Shown in pieces: positions 32,212 through 42,729 of a stretch of DNA of 64,000 bases (within the stretch, counting starts at the first letter, position 1; every line of letters starts with the position of its first letter). The position numbers and the translations under genes were made by a program. Origin of the DNA: Craspedostauros australis. Lineage: Eukaryota > Bacillariophyta > Bacillariophyceae > Mastogloiales > Achnanthaceae. The DNA is taken from the NCBI GenBank assembly GCA_026770025.1, contig JAMXDE010000011.1, positions 1,736,001 through 1,800,000 of the forward strand, given 5' to 3'. A model generated the notes under the pieces. It was given only the letters and a program-made list of their open reading frames with translations. It was not told the origin of the DNA and ran no database searches.

Positions 32212-33137
32212 AATATCCCATGGCTTGGGGAATGCATGAATTTTCTTTTCGGCGCGAGATCCTCAATTCGAAGTCACGTGGAAAGGCGCATCGACGTGAT
32301 TAGCACTTGCTTTAACCTGGTGGAAACCATCTCACTATCATGTCCGCACCTCCCCCAAGGACGTAATAGTACCAATGTCATCTTAGAATTGCCGTACGCA
32401 TACTCCGCACCAGAATGCTCTTGGCCAAGGTTCTGCCCATAAATCGTCAAAATCGATCATGAGTTTTGCTCTACCCTATTTTGCGTAGCCTTTATGACAC
32501 GACTATATCATTCACGACTGAGAAAGAGAACAATCGCGTCATGACAACATCAATCAACGTCCAATGTATGCACGATTGAAAACGGAGCGTCATGAGAACG
32601 TTGGTGTCAACGCATCAGGTACCATCGTCATCGGTCATGATCCCGCTTCTCCGAAACTTCACAAAAGCACGAGGGAGAAGGAGTTGATGGGTGGATGGAG
32701 CACATCCGTCATGTGACGCCCTCTCCCATGGCGTGTCTTTCTTCTTCTTCGCCCACCCGACGTCCTCGCCGTCGTCTCCGTCTCCATTGTTGTCATCACA
32801 ATAAACTGCTCACGAGTTCCGACACCACCACAAAATCAGAGGAGCAGATCTTCTGCGATTGCGCATCACCACACCCATCACACACTCGTGCGCAGTTGAC
32901 GTTCGATCGCCAAGAAAACAGGCGCCATACGACGAGTACGACTAATCCACGTAGCGGCACCAGTGTTGACAACACCATCGTCTTCGGCGGAAACGATAAC
33001 AACAGCAATCACAACGAAACCAAAATCGTAAACAGCGCGACTGGTCTATCTGCGGACAGTTCGTTGGAATACTCACAACAACACCGGCACCATACCGTAC
33101 ATACCATTTTGGCAGTTCCAATACATTCGAAAAGACC
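32212..33137. other. Intergenic upstream of HADHA
   Basis: About 925 bp. The last 250 bp are an ACAACA-rich leader. CCATACCGTAC occurs at 33091-33101, 37-47 bp before the HADHA start. The frame at 32695-33153 overlaps the leader and is not supported. Confidence 0.5.
33091..33101 (+). promoter_or_regulatory. CCATACCGTAC motif upstream of HADHA
   Basis: An exact 11-mer also present at 60176-60186 and 63461-63471, here followed by ACATACCATT. Its recurrence near gene starts suggests a regulatory or leader element; the function is unknown. Confidence 0.3.
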
Positions 33138-35982
33138 ATGCAGCGAGTTTTGAAGACGGGCCAACGACTCCCCTCCAGGGCGGCTCTCACCCTGCAGAGA
33201 TCACGCCATGCTCAGAACCTCCGTTGTTCGTTTGGCAGCGTCGGTCACATCGGCCAGAGCAACATGCTCGGGCTCCAAAATGCCCCGTTACTCACCGGCA
33301 ACCATCGCGCGAAAGGCATGGTCCCCTGCTTTGAAACTTCTTTGAGCAACTATGCGACCCGTCAACAGCAAATCTCACATGACCACTCGTCGCGAATGCA
33401 TTCCACCGCTGCGACTGCTGCTATCGAAGAAGATACAAGTGCGAAGACGGCGAGCACGGCAGACGCGACGCCCAGCTTCAAATCCACGCCTGATCGGAAG
33501 TATGAATTCTTCCAGAACGTCGAGATCACCCCCGATGGCGTGGCGGTGGTTCGCATCGACTGCTCCGGTAAGAGCGTGAACACCATCAGCTTCGCCATGG
33601 CGGATGAGGCGAAGGTGATGTGGGAGGCAGAAATCCACTCCAACGAAGACATCAAGGCCGTCGTCTTCCTTTCGGCCAAGCCCAACATGTTCATTGCCGG
33701 GGCCGACATCTTCGATCTCCAAGCCGTCGAGGACAAGCAGGACCTGGTCACGATCATCGAAGACAGCCTGACATTCTTCCAACGCATGAAATCCAAGGGG
33801 GTGCCGCTGGTATGCGGCATCGACGGACCCGCCCTCGGCGGTGGCTTGGAGTGGGCGCTTTGGTGCGACTACCGAGTGTGCTCGGACTCCGACAAGGTCA
33901 AGCTTGGTCTGCCGGAAGTCAAGCTGGGCCTGTTGCCCGGGTTCGGCGGCACGCAGAATCTGCATCCGCTCGTGGGTCTGCAAAACGCCATGGACATGAT
34001 GCTGACAGGCAAGGAGGTGCGAGCACCAAAGGCCAAGAAGATGGGGTTGGTGGATGCCGTCGTCGCACCCCAATCTCTGGAGAGCGTCACGATCCAAAGT
34101 GCGCTCGATTTGGCAACGGGCAAACTCAAGCCGAAGCGCAAGCCCAAATCCTGGATGAACCGAGCTCTCGAGGACACCAGCTTGGGACGCAAGCTGATTT
34201 GGAATCAGGTGGAGAAGATGGTCAAGAAGAACACCCAAGGCAACTACCCCTCTCCGGGTGCCATCATCCAGTGCGTGAAGTACGGACTGGAACATCCGAA
34301 AGATAAGTACACCAACGAACGGAAGCAATTCGCAAATCTGGCTGCCACCCCCGAGTCAGAATCCTTGATCGGGATCTTCGATGGCATGAATCAACTGAAG
34401 AAGCACGATTTCGGCGACACGGGAGATATCAAGGTGCAGCAGGTGGCGGTGATGGGAGCTGGATTGGTACGTATGATATGCAATTGGGTGTATCCAAATG
34501 AATTGGGAGGATGGTGGATTTTGGAATGGCGCTGTGAATTTATCATGTGGAGATACACTGCTGTGCTGTCAGCCATATTCTTGCCACATGTCTGCAATAC
34601 GAGTACGCACGTTGCAGCCTCTTTGACCCCTACAAAGAAATCGCTTCCCCTTTCGTGCTTTGCTCATGTTCATCCTCTTCCATGGTCTATCACTCACGGG
34701 CATTCCTTCTCTGTTGATCTTTTACTTTGCTTCTTTTCGTTCCGCTTCTTTTCCTTCTGATCAATTCCACTCCAACCCGCTTCGTCGATGTCACTTGCAG
34801 ATGGGAGCTGGCATTGCTCAGGTGTCGGCTGAGAGAGGGTACAACGTCCTTTTGAAAGATCGCAATGACGAGTCCGTCGCCAGGGGGATGTCGCACGTCC
34901 ACAAGAGCTGGGACCAGAAGAAGAAGCGGAAGAGGATGACGATGTTCGAGCGCAACATCAACGCATCCAATCTGGTCGGCCTTTCCGACCAGAATCCGTC
35001 GTGGCACCGGCACTTCGAGAACACCGATCTCGTGATCGAGGCTGTGTTCGAAGATCTCCAAGTGAAGAAAGATCTCCTTGCCAACGTGGAAGAAATCACT
35101 GGTGACCACTGCGTGTTCGCCACCAATACATCGGCCATCCCCATCCGTGACATTGCTGCCGGAAGCCGGCGTCCGCAGAATGTCATCGGTATGCACTACT
35201 TCTCACCTGTACCGAAGATGCCGTTGCTGGAGATCATCCCGCACGAGGGAACCTCGGATGCGGCCAAAGCGGCCGCCTTGCAGGTTGGCATGAAGCAGGG
35301 CAAAACTTGCATCTTCGTCAAGGATGTTCCCGGCTTCTACGTCAACAGATGCCTGGGCCCATTCCTTGTGGAGGTCTCGGCATTGCTCAAGGATGGCGCA
35401 GGACTCGAGGATCTCGACCGATCGATGGTCAAGTTCGGTATGCCCGTTGGTCCAATCACGCTAGCTGACGAGGTTGGCATCGATGTCACATCTCACGTGG
35501 CATCCTTCCTGTCCAAGGCAGACCTGGGTTCCAGGATGGACGGCGGAGACGTCGGTTTGATGAGCAAGATGATCGAGAAAGGATGGTTGGGAAAGAAGTC
35601 AGGGCAGGGATTCTACACGTACAATGGAAAGAAGAAGACCATCAACAACGAAGCGAAGGCCTACGTCAACCAGTTTGTGGATACCAAGCTCGATCTGTCA
35701 ATGGCAGATATGCAAGATCGACTCGTCACCCGTCTCGTCAACGAGGCTGCCAAATGTCTCGAGGACGAGATCATCGCCAACCCGACGGTCGGGGATATCG
35801 GAATGGTCTTCGGAACTGGCTTCGCGCCGTTCCGAGGCGGACCCTTCCGCTACATTGATCAACAAGGCGTCGGCAATTTCGTGGACAAGATGAACCGACT
35901 GGCCGATAAGCACGGGCATCAATTCGAACCATGCCAATTGCTGAAGGATTACGCGTCGATCGATAAGAAGTTCCACAATTGA
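33138..35982 (+). CDS. HADHA: Mitochondrial trifunctional protein alpha (enoyl-CoA hydratase / 3-hydroxyacyl-CoA dehydrogenase)
   Basis: Exons 33138-34466 and 34801-35982 encode 836 residues. The phase-0 join (TTG|GTACGT, CACTTGCAG) recreates the NAD-binding motif VAVMGAGLMGAGIAQV. The N-terminus MQRVLKTGQRLPSRAALTLQ is a mitochondrial presequence. The hydratase part has the oxyanion motifs FIAGADIFDL and GPALGGGLEWAL and both catalytic Glu residues (about 237 and 259, LPEVKLGLLPGFGG). The dehydrogenase part has the catalytic His in GMHYFSPVPKMPLLEII (about 573). It catalyses the second and third steps of beta-oxidation, normally with a separate beta-subunit thiolase that is not in this window. 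Human HADHA is 763 residues; the extra length is mainly N-terminal. Confidence 0.93.
34467..34800 (+). other. Intron of HADHA
   Basis: A 334-bp phase-0 intron with donor GTACGT, a pyrimidine-rich 3' part and acceptor CACTTGCAG. It falls inside the NAD-binding glycine loop. Confidence 0.85.
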
Positions 35983-36380
35983 CAGCGTATCGTACCCTAA
36001 GACTCTAAGATGCTGCATGGAGACATGTCCAACTGGGCTAGTGTTTGTATCATGCGTGATCGATATGGGGCTCGAGACCACATGTGTCTGCAGCCACGCG
36101 GTGTCGATGATGTTGGTAACACACCAGTGATGAAAGCATGACTGTCGCACCATTCTCATGAATGAGCACGACCCGATAGGTGCATGGGTACCATACCAAT
36201 ACGCGCAATAGCATTGCATTCCATTCCATTGCATTGGTTTTATTCCAAGGTTTCTGTGTTTGCTTGGTTTGTGCTTTTCAGGCTCCATCTCTGTTGATTG
36301 GGTCGTTCTGCTCTACTCTCCAGAGTATTAGCCTTACCACAATTGATTTCATCGAATCGTGTTTGATGCCAGCGATGCTT
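35983..36380. other. Intergenic, HADHA 3' flank
   Basis: About 400 bp; contains GGTACCATACC near 36186-36196. No gene. Confidence 0.55.
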
Positions 36381-36803
36381 CGTGATCACCGAATCTCAAC
36401 GATTGATCCCTGTTGCTGCGATTGTTCCCGCTCGTCTTACCGGCCGCGACCTCATCTTCTTTGATGAACCCTCCAATCGCAAGGTCAAGATCCTGAAAGG
36501 CGCCAACGTCTTCCTTCCGCAGATCATGGCCAATCGATACGAGATGGCTTTCGAAGATGCTCAACGGTTTAGACCTGATCGATGGGAGAATCCGACCAAG
36601 GATATGGTGCAGAGTTCGTTCCATTCGCTATGGGCAATTGTAACTGTCCTGGCCAATCCCTCGCAACTGCTGAACTCTACTCCGTGTTGCCGAGCATCTT
36701 GTCGACGTACGAGTTCGAAGTCGTGACGGAAGGCAAGTTGGATTATGTTATGACATTGAAGTACACCAAGATGCGGCTCCACGTGAAGAGGCTGCGGGCC
36801 TGA
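36381..36803 (+). pseudogene. C-terminal cytochrome P450 fragment
   Basis: P450 similarity begins abruptly at the ExxR helix (VITESQRLIPVAAIVPARLT) and runs through FRPDRWENPTKDM to a C-terminus HVKRLRA at 36803. There is one frameshift between the PERF-type region and the heme loop. The heme loop reads FAMGNCNCPGQSLA, with the conserved Arg changed to Cys. The N-terminal two thirds are missing. The DNA is closest to the decayed copy 3 on the minus strand, including 3' flank (CATCAAGGTACA), so the two are inverted relatives. Confidence 0.88.
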
Positions 36804-37772
36804 GCAACCATCAAGGTACACAATTGCAGCCACCAACATAAAGTCAAGCATTTTGTATATCACTCTACTTACCTACACGAGATGCACGAGCTACGAGCTA
36901 CAGCTGGACCGACCATCGGAGTGGAATAGAGACAAGAGACGCATCCTCACCAACAAAAGTGACGTGAAGAACAGTGCGCCGTTTCCACTTTTCTACTCGT
37001 ATGTTCGATGTCACCAAGTGAAGAAGATCATAGATTAGGTTTCACACTCCTATCCATACTTGGAGTCCGGTCTCTTCACGTCTCGTCAAGTCATCACCAA
37101 GACCATTTCGAGGAAGCAGACCACATTCACTTGCTCTCTCACTCTTTCTCTCTCCACACTCGAGATCCACATCTACAAACAAGCGTGTCCCTCTTTTCAA
37201 CTCCATTTTGTCGCCAACTCGGACAAGCGACGAACATTGGAAGCAAAGGGAGAATACTCGTTCGTTTCAAAGTTGCCAATCATCAAATGCCAAACGTGTC
37301 CACGAACGCAGAGTTTTCTGCTCTGCTGGTTCCTCTTGTTGACATCGTCTGCAACAGAACAGCTGACAAAATCAACTGGGATCCGAACAGAAAATGAACA
37401 GGTAGACAAAGCCGTTCTTGTCTTGACCATTCTTCGATCTATGCACACGCAACAGTTCACTTTGGTTGTTCTCAGTACGCACATCTCTGTCTCCAAAAAT
37501 GTTTGATTTGAGTGTGATTGAAGTTCAACAAATGATTGGTGGACATTTGGATTCGTGACCAAGGAGGAAAAGAGAAGGGGGATGCTGTGGTGTGATGTGG
37601 CGCGATGTGTTGAGGTGCGATGGGATGTGGCGTGCAAGTAGTCGCTCGACGGCTTGGCATTTGGGCTCCCGTGATCTACGCGCGACTACTTTGCGTAATC
37701 CTCTTCGAGGGCTGCTTCCTCCAGCCACCCAGTCCACGGATCTCATATTCCCTCCACTCTCATTCCACAATT

Positions 37773-37811
<39 letters not shown>

Positions 37812-37865
37812 ACTGCAACGCAACAACAACACAGCAACACCACACCTTTGACCACCCCTGCCACG
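36804..37865. other. Intergenic and leader of P450 copy 4
   Basis: About 1.06 kb. The last 120 bp are a leader dominated by (CAGCAA)n and (CAACAA)n near 37779-37860. No independent gene. Confidence 0.55.
37779..37812 (+). repeat. (CAGCAA)n leader repeat
   Basis: Tandem CAGCAA units about 55-85 bp before the P450 start codon. The tract is an extreme form of the CAA-rich leaders seen before other genes here. Confidence 0.75.
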
Positions 37866-39344
37866 ATGACAACAACAATGAACATGACGATGATGAACTT
37901 CGATTTCGCAACAGCTTTGGGAGACAACGTCGCAACGGTGAGCCTGATCGCTCTGGCACTTGTCTTGGGATGGGCTGCCGTCGCCTTCAACAGACCAGCC
38001 GCCAAAGATGCCCCTGTCAAGGTCCCTGTCGGGATCATGGAGTCCGTCAGACTTCTGGCATCATCCGAAGCACCATGGTGGCACCTCCACCTCCGAGAAT
38101 CCTTGGGGTCTTCCATCTTCCAGCACAACATCCCAGTCCCTGGAGGTGCCTATGTCCTCTGCGCTGCGAAGGATCAACGCGAGGTGTATCTCGACAAGAC
38201 TACGGACAAGCCGATGCCTATCTACGCAGGCTTCGAAACCATGATCGGACACAAGCAAATGGCGACGCGCCCAACAACCGACCCAAGCTTGAAGCACATG
38301 AGGAAATCCGTCGCACATGCAATGTCTTCTTCGGAAGTCAAGCGAATGAATGCCATCTGCGCGAAGTACGCCAAGGAGTGGGAATCGGACTTCCTCGAGA
38401 AGCTCGCGGATACCGACATGACATTCGATCCATCCATCGAATTACCAAAGATCGTCTTCAAGTCCATCATGGAGGCAGCCTTCGAATACGAAGCAGCTCC
38501 TGGAGACTTCGAGCTGTTCACGTCCAACTCCGAGGTGGCTGCACGTGAGTTCACCTACCGCTCAGCCACCAATCCTTTCCGGAAGATATTCGGCTTCATG
38601 ATCCCAGAAGTCTGGGAGGCGCGCAAAGGCACCACCACCATGCAAGGCTTTGCGAAGAAGGTCTTGACAGCCTACCGCAACAAGCCCAACAAGTCGGAGC
38701 GCAAGACATTGATCAAGGTGATCGAGTCCAACGCGCATGGCATGTCAGAACAAGAACAGATCGCAGAACTGCTTCTGTTGATCATCGGTAGTTTCGACAC
38801 AACGGCATACGCACTTTCCAACACCCTCGTCTTGCTGGCCAAGCATCCCAACGAGATGAAGCACCTGCAGCAGTCGTTGTTGCAGGGTGACCCGGCGCAA
38901 TCCAGCGACCATCTCAAGCGCGTGATCACTGAATCCCAACGAGTGATCCCTGTTGCTGCGATGGGTCCAGCTCGTCTCACCGGCCGCGATTTCATCTTCT
39001 TTGACGATCTTTCGAACCGCAAGGTCAAGGTCCCCAAAGGTGCTGCCGTGTTTCTGCCGCAGATCACGGCCCATCGCGACGAGATGGTGTTTGAAGATGC
39101 TGAGCAGTTCAAACCTGGTCGATGGGAGAATCCGACCAAGGAAATGATGAAGAGCATGGTGACATTCGCCACGGGCAATCGCAGCTGCCCCGGCCAATCG
39201 TTGGCAATTGCTGAGCTCAGCTCGGTCGTGCCAAGCATCTTGTCGAAGTACGAGTTCGAAGTTGCGGCGGAGGGCAAGATCGATTTCTTCTTGACGATGA
39301 AGTACATGGGGACTCAGCTTCGCGTGAAGAAGGTGCAAGCTTGA
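37866..39344 (+). CDS. Cytochrome P450, copy 4 (plus strand)
   Basis: An intact 492-residue P450 from the ATG at 37866 (MTTTMNMTMMNFDF). The open frame continues upstream, but that part is a CAGCAA-repeat leader. The anchor VSLIALALVLGWAAVAF is followed by the family block APWWHLHLRESLGSSIFQHN. It has ESQR, FKPGRWENP and the heme loop FATGNRSCPGQSLA. The I-helix reads IGSFDTTAYALSN in place of the AGFDSTGY of copies 1 and 2, so the acid-alcohol pair is kept as Asp-Thr. It is an older relative of copies 1 and 2. The substrate is unknown. Confidence 0.92.
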   Translation: MTTTMNMTMMNFDFATALGDNVATVSLIALALVLGWAAVAFNRPAAKDAPVKVPVGIMESVRLLASSEAPWWHLHLRESLGSSIFQHNIPVPGGAYVLCAAKDQREVYLDKTTDKPMPIYAGFETMIGHKQMATRPTTDPSLKHMRKSVAHAMSSSEVKRMNAICAKYAKEWESDFLEKLADTDMTFDPSIELPKIVFKSIMEAAFEYEAAPGDFELFTSNSEVAAREFTYRSATNPFRKIFGFMIPEVWEARKGTTTMQGFAKKVLTAYRNKPNKSERKTLIKVIESNAHGMSEQEQIAELLLLIIGSFDTTAYALSNTLVLLAKHPNEMKHLQQSLLQGDPAQSSDHLKRVITESQRVIPVAAMGPARLTGRDFIFFDDLSNRKVKVPKGAAVFLPQITAHRDEMVFEDAEQFKPGRWENPTKEMMKSMVTFATGNRSCPGQSLAIAELSSVVPSILSKYEFEVAAEGKIDFFLTMKYMGTQLRVKKVQA

Positions 39345-40007
39345 TCAACGATCAAAAGATGCGCATTGGCAGCAACCAGCCACTTTCATATTAGTTTCAC
39401 TGACTAGCAGAGTTCATACAAATTATTACTACTTGCACAAACGGATGCGATCCATCGTGAAAGGTTCAGCATTTGACGACAGAAGGAAGGGACGATGGCG
39501 AATGCGTCTGAGTGGAGGGTGACACGTGCAAGTAGTCTTTGTACGAGCTCTCTGGGGAGGATCAAGAATCCAACATTGTTGTTTGTTGTTGGCGTCGTCG
39601 ACCACTTCGACTCAATCCCTGCACCCGTTCGAGGACAGACGTTGATCCCAAACACACACCAACAGAACCAACCAACAAATCGAGAATCGCGCTTCTTTTG
39701 GCGTCCTTGCTTCACAGCTCTCGTGTTTCGGACGCACGGCGCCCATCATCATCATCATTCTGGTTGGATTCCCCAACTAACCACTTGCCTGTGTCGAAAC
39801 ACAAGCCAGCAGCATTCATCCCACCTGGAGAGAGGGAGAGAGAGAGAGAAGTTATCGCTTTACGAGGTGCTGTTGTGTTCAGACCAGAGACGAGAGACAG
39901 GAGACGAACGACGGCATCCAACAACAAATATACGTATCCTCGTAAACACGTATAATACTTGTGTGTGAACACCGACGGATAGAAAAGCTGATTGATTTCG
40001 TTGCGCG
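39345..40007. other. Intergenic upstream of SART1
   Basis: About 660 bp; a GA-rich tract lies at 39827-39850, about 160-180 bp before the SART1 start. No gene is supported. Confidence 0.55.
39827..39850 (+). repeat. GA-rich tract upstream of SART1
   Basis: GGAGAGAGGGAGAGAGAGAGAG, similar in kind to the tracts at 24783 and 46667. Confidence 0.7.
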
Positions 40008-42449
40008 ATGCCAGAGAAAGTGATCGAACTTTCCGTAGAGGAAAGCAACAAGCTTCGGGCCAAGCTCGGCCTGAAGCCATTGGTTGTGGAGGGAAACGAT
40101 GAGGCAGCCGGTGGAAACAAGAAGGACAAGAAGAAGAACAAGAGGAAGAAGGGGAAGCAGGATGGCAACGACGGAGGTTCGGACGACAAGAAGGATGGCA
40201 AGGAAATCCTCGAGATGTCCGTCGACGAGTCCAACGCGTTGCGTGCCAAGCTGGGCTTGAAGCCGCTGGAGTCATCGGGAGGAGGCGCATCGTCGAAAGC
40301 CAACTCGAAGGAGGTGCACAGACCAGCCGGTAACGACGGGAAGGACAAGGAGGCAAGCGACCGCATCGAACGTGCCAGGTTGAAGCGCCAAGTCGAGGCG
40401 GGGATTTCGAGTACGTTTGGAACATCGACGCTCGCATCTGGCGACGACAACGCGTTATCATGGGCTGCGCAAATGAGGAAGAAGTCGAAGAAGCAAAGCA
40501 AATCGGCATCCAAAAAAAGCAAGAAGTCTCCCAAACCTGCCAGCGGCGATCCAGGCGAGCGCGGATCGGTGAAACCACCGTCGTCCACGTCTGCGTCCGG
40601 GTACCAGGAACAGGACCTCGCGGGAATCCAAGTGGGGCACAACGTTGCCGATCTGGAGGCAGGAACGACGACTGTGATGACCCTGAAGGATGATTCCGTG
40701 CTTGGCGATGGTGGTGACGACGATGGCCCGACGTTGGAGAACATTGGGCTCAAGCAATCCAAAACACAAAAGCGTGGCCTGGCGCTCAAGCGCCAGCTTG
40801 AGCTTGGCATGGGACGAGCCGGCGGGTATGCTGGGTTTGATGATGACGAGTTCGAAGAGCTTGGCGGAACTTTGGGACCGTCACGTTCTGCTCGTGGAGC
40901 TGAAGCGTCCCACGGGCCGGATGGGCAGAAGGGTGACAAGTCACGTGGATTTGTTATCGGCGACAAGACGAAGGCCGAGGAGCGTGCCAACATGACTGAC
41001 TTCGATGCCATCCAACAGGGTCATTCCGTTTCCCTCGTTGCGGGACAATCGGATGTTGCCGCCACGGATTACATGACGGTGGAGGAAGAGGAGGCCGAAC
41101 GCCAGATGCGCAGAAAGAAGAAGGATGGGGCATTCAAGAAGCAAAAGAAGAAGGATAAGAAAAAGCTCAAAAAGGCAAAGAAGAAGCAGCGCAAGAAGGG
41201 GAATGATGTCAACGACAGTGACGACGACGATGACGAAGAGGCCATCTCTGCCATGCGTCGTGCGCTCTCGGCAAAGTCGAACAAGAAGAAGTCCATCGCC
41301 GACGAACTTGACGAGACGGCCGTGGATGACGGCAACGATCGTCGCAAGCGCAGGAGGACCGACGATGAAACTCCGATGGAGATCGAGTCGTCATCTTCCA
41401 AGACCGACAGATTCCACGAGATCATGGAGAAGGGTAACGACCGAACGAACACGGCCTTCCAAGGCTCAAAGAACGTGGTTGATGACGATGAGGAACCTGA
41501 TGACTCGTTCTTGAACGCGGCTCTTGCCAAGGCCCGCCGTCTCAACAGACTGAAGAACATGTCCGCCAAGAAGTCCACCGGCGCGGATGCCGTTGCCGAG
41601 GCTGTCAAGAGCAGCGGTCCCGACCTCGTTCCAAGCGGTGCTCCGACCTCCGGCGAAAGCAGCAACGGCATCTCGTTCTCCACCGATGATACAAGAGAAT
41701 TCACGAGAGCCCTGCAGGCGCGAACCGCACAGGCAAGCCGGAAACCGACACGCAAGACCGGTGGCATCGTGATGAATATCAAATCGAAAGAGGCAGAGAA
41801 GCAGCCCAGCGCAACGGACGAGAACGCCAAGAGCAAGGAGGCAGATGCGGCAGCAAAGGCTGGCAAGGACAACAACGAGGATGGCGGCGACGACGATGAC
41901 GACAACATGGACATCGATGAGCTGGCCAAGCAGGTCAAGGACGATCCAGAACCGGGTGAGGGCCTTGGCAACGAATCCGGTGTTGGGCGAGGACTCTCGA
42001 GCTTCGTCAGCATGCTGAAGAGCACTGGCGAGCTGAACAAGAAACGAAGCACGGGCGAGGAGCTGCGCGGACGCGCCAACGATGAGCGCAACTACGACAA
42101 CTACAAGCCGTTGGATCTCAACAAGGTGGTTAAGATCGGCGCCAACGCCACGGAGAAGGACAGGGAATTCGCGAACCGCGAGATCAAGCTGGAATACCGC
42201 GACAAGCACGGTCGTTTGCTGACGCAGAAGGAATCGTACCGCGAACTTTGCTACCAGTTCCACGGGCACGGCGCAAGCAAGAAGAACGAGGACAAGCGGT
42301 TGCGCCGCATCGCCATGGAGCAGTCCGAGGCCCGTGTCGCCTCCAGGTCCATGTCGGCGGCTCGTGACGGAAACGGCGTGGGAACGCTGGGGGCACTCAA
42401 GGCAACGCAGAAGGCCACAGGCAAGGCATTCCTGGTGCACAAGACCTAA
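40008..42449 (+). CDS. SART1: U4/U6.U5 tri-snRNP protein SART1/Snu66
   Basis: An uninterrupted frame of 813 residues. The N-terminus has two copies of the Hub1-interacting (HIND) motif: ELSVEESNKLRAKLGLKPL at residues 7-25 and EMSVDESNALRAKLGLKPLE at about 67-86. A conserved block YQEQDLAGIQVGHNVADLEA follows, with TVMTLKDDSVLGDG. Long charged Lys/Glu/Asp-rich segments follow. The C-terminal block (about 723-813) has REIKLEYRDKHGRLLTQKES and YQFHGHGASKKNEDKRL, typical of the family. SART1/Snu66 bridges the U5 and U4/U6 particles before spliceosome activation, and its HIND elements bind the ubiquitin-like Hub1. The length matches the human protein (800). Convergent with the next gene. Confidence 0.95.
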   Translation: MPEKVIELSVEESNKLRAKLGLKPLVVEGNDEAAGGNKKDKKKNKRKKGKQDGNDGGSDDKKDGKEILEMSVDESNALRAKLGLKPLESSGGGASSKANSKEVHRPAGNDGKDKEASDRIERARLKRQVEAGISSTFGTSTLASGDDNALSWAAQMRKKSKKQSKSASKKSKKSPKPASGDPGERGSVKPPSSTSASGYQEQDLAGIQVGHNVADLEAGTTTVMTLKDDSVLGDGGDDDGPTLENIGLKQSKTQKRGLALKRQLELGMGRAGGYAGFDDDEFEELGGTLGPSRSARGAEASHGPDGQKGDKSRGFVIGDKTKAEERANMTDFDAIQQGHSVSLVAGQSDVAATDYMTVEEEEAERQMRRKKKDGAFKKQKKKDKKKLKKAKKKQRKKGNDVNDSDDDDDEEAISAMRRALSAKSNKKKSIADELDETAVDDGNDRRKRRRTDDETPMEIESSSSKTDRFHEIMEKGNDRTNTAFQGSKNVVDDDEEPDDSFLNAALAKARRLNRLKNMSAKKSTGADAVAEAVKSSGPDLVPSGAPTSGESSNGISFSTDDTREFTRALQARTAQASRKPTRKTGGIVMNIKSKEAEKQPSATDENAKSKEADAAAKAGKDNNEDGGDDDDDNMDIDELAKQVKDDPEPGEGLGNESGVGRGLSSFVSMLKSTGELNKKRSTGEELRGRANDERNYDNYKPLDLNKVVKIGANATEKDREFANREIKLEYRDKHGRLLTQKESYRELCYQFHGHGASKKNEDKRLRRIAMEQSEARVASRSMSAARDGNGVGTLGALKATQKATGKAFLVHKT

Positions 42450-42729
42450 AACCACGCGTTGCTTTTGCATAGATCGTAGCGAAGCGCACGGAATAAACAG
42501 GCAGGCAGACAAACACATGGCACATGTAAAGGCGAGTCTAACGAAGAATCGACACGTTCCCAACGATCTTGGCATGACATTTGCGTAGACTTGTGATTGT
42601 ACCTGTCGTTTTCGTTGTCGAAAGAGTAGGAAGGGGCTGCTCTATACTCTATGTTCAATGTTCTTATTATGGGATGTATTCCGAGCGGGGATGCGCTCGT
42701 AGCGCCACGCAGATACTTCAGGACCGGAA

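Noticed and set aside
33620-34306. Long alternative-frame and antisense reading frames over HADHA (also over GLDH, SART1, the P450s and L2HGDH)
   Set aside because: They are shadows of GC-biased coding sequence; none has its own family motifs.
29623-35982. GLDH, HADHA and P450s as a dedicated biosynthetic gene cluster
   Set aside because: GLDH and HADHA are universal mitochondrial enzymes with their own roles; proximity alone does not support a pathway, so it is kept only as a hypothesis in the findings.
37620-37865. 82-codon N-terminal extension of P450 copy 4
   Set aside because: Translates a CAGCAA/CAACAA repeat leader; the other family members start at the position equivalent to 37866 or slightly downstream.
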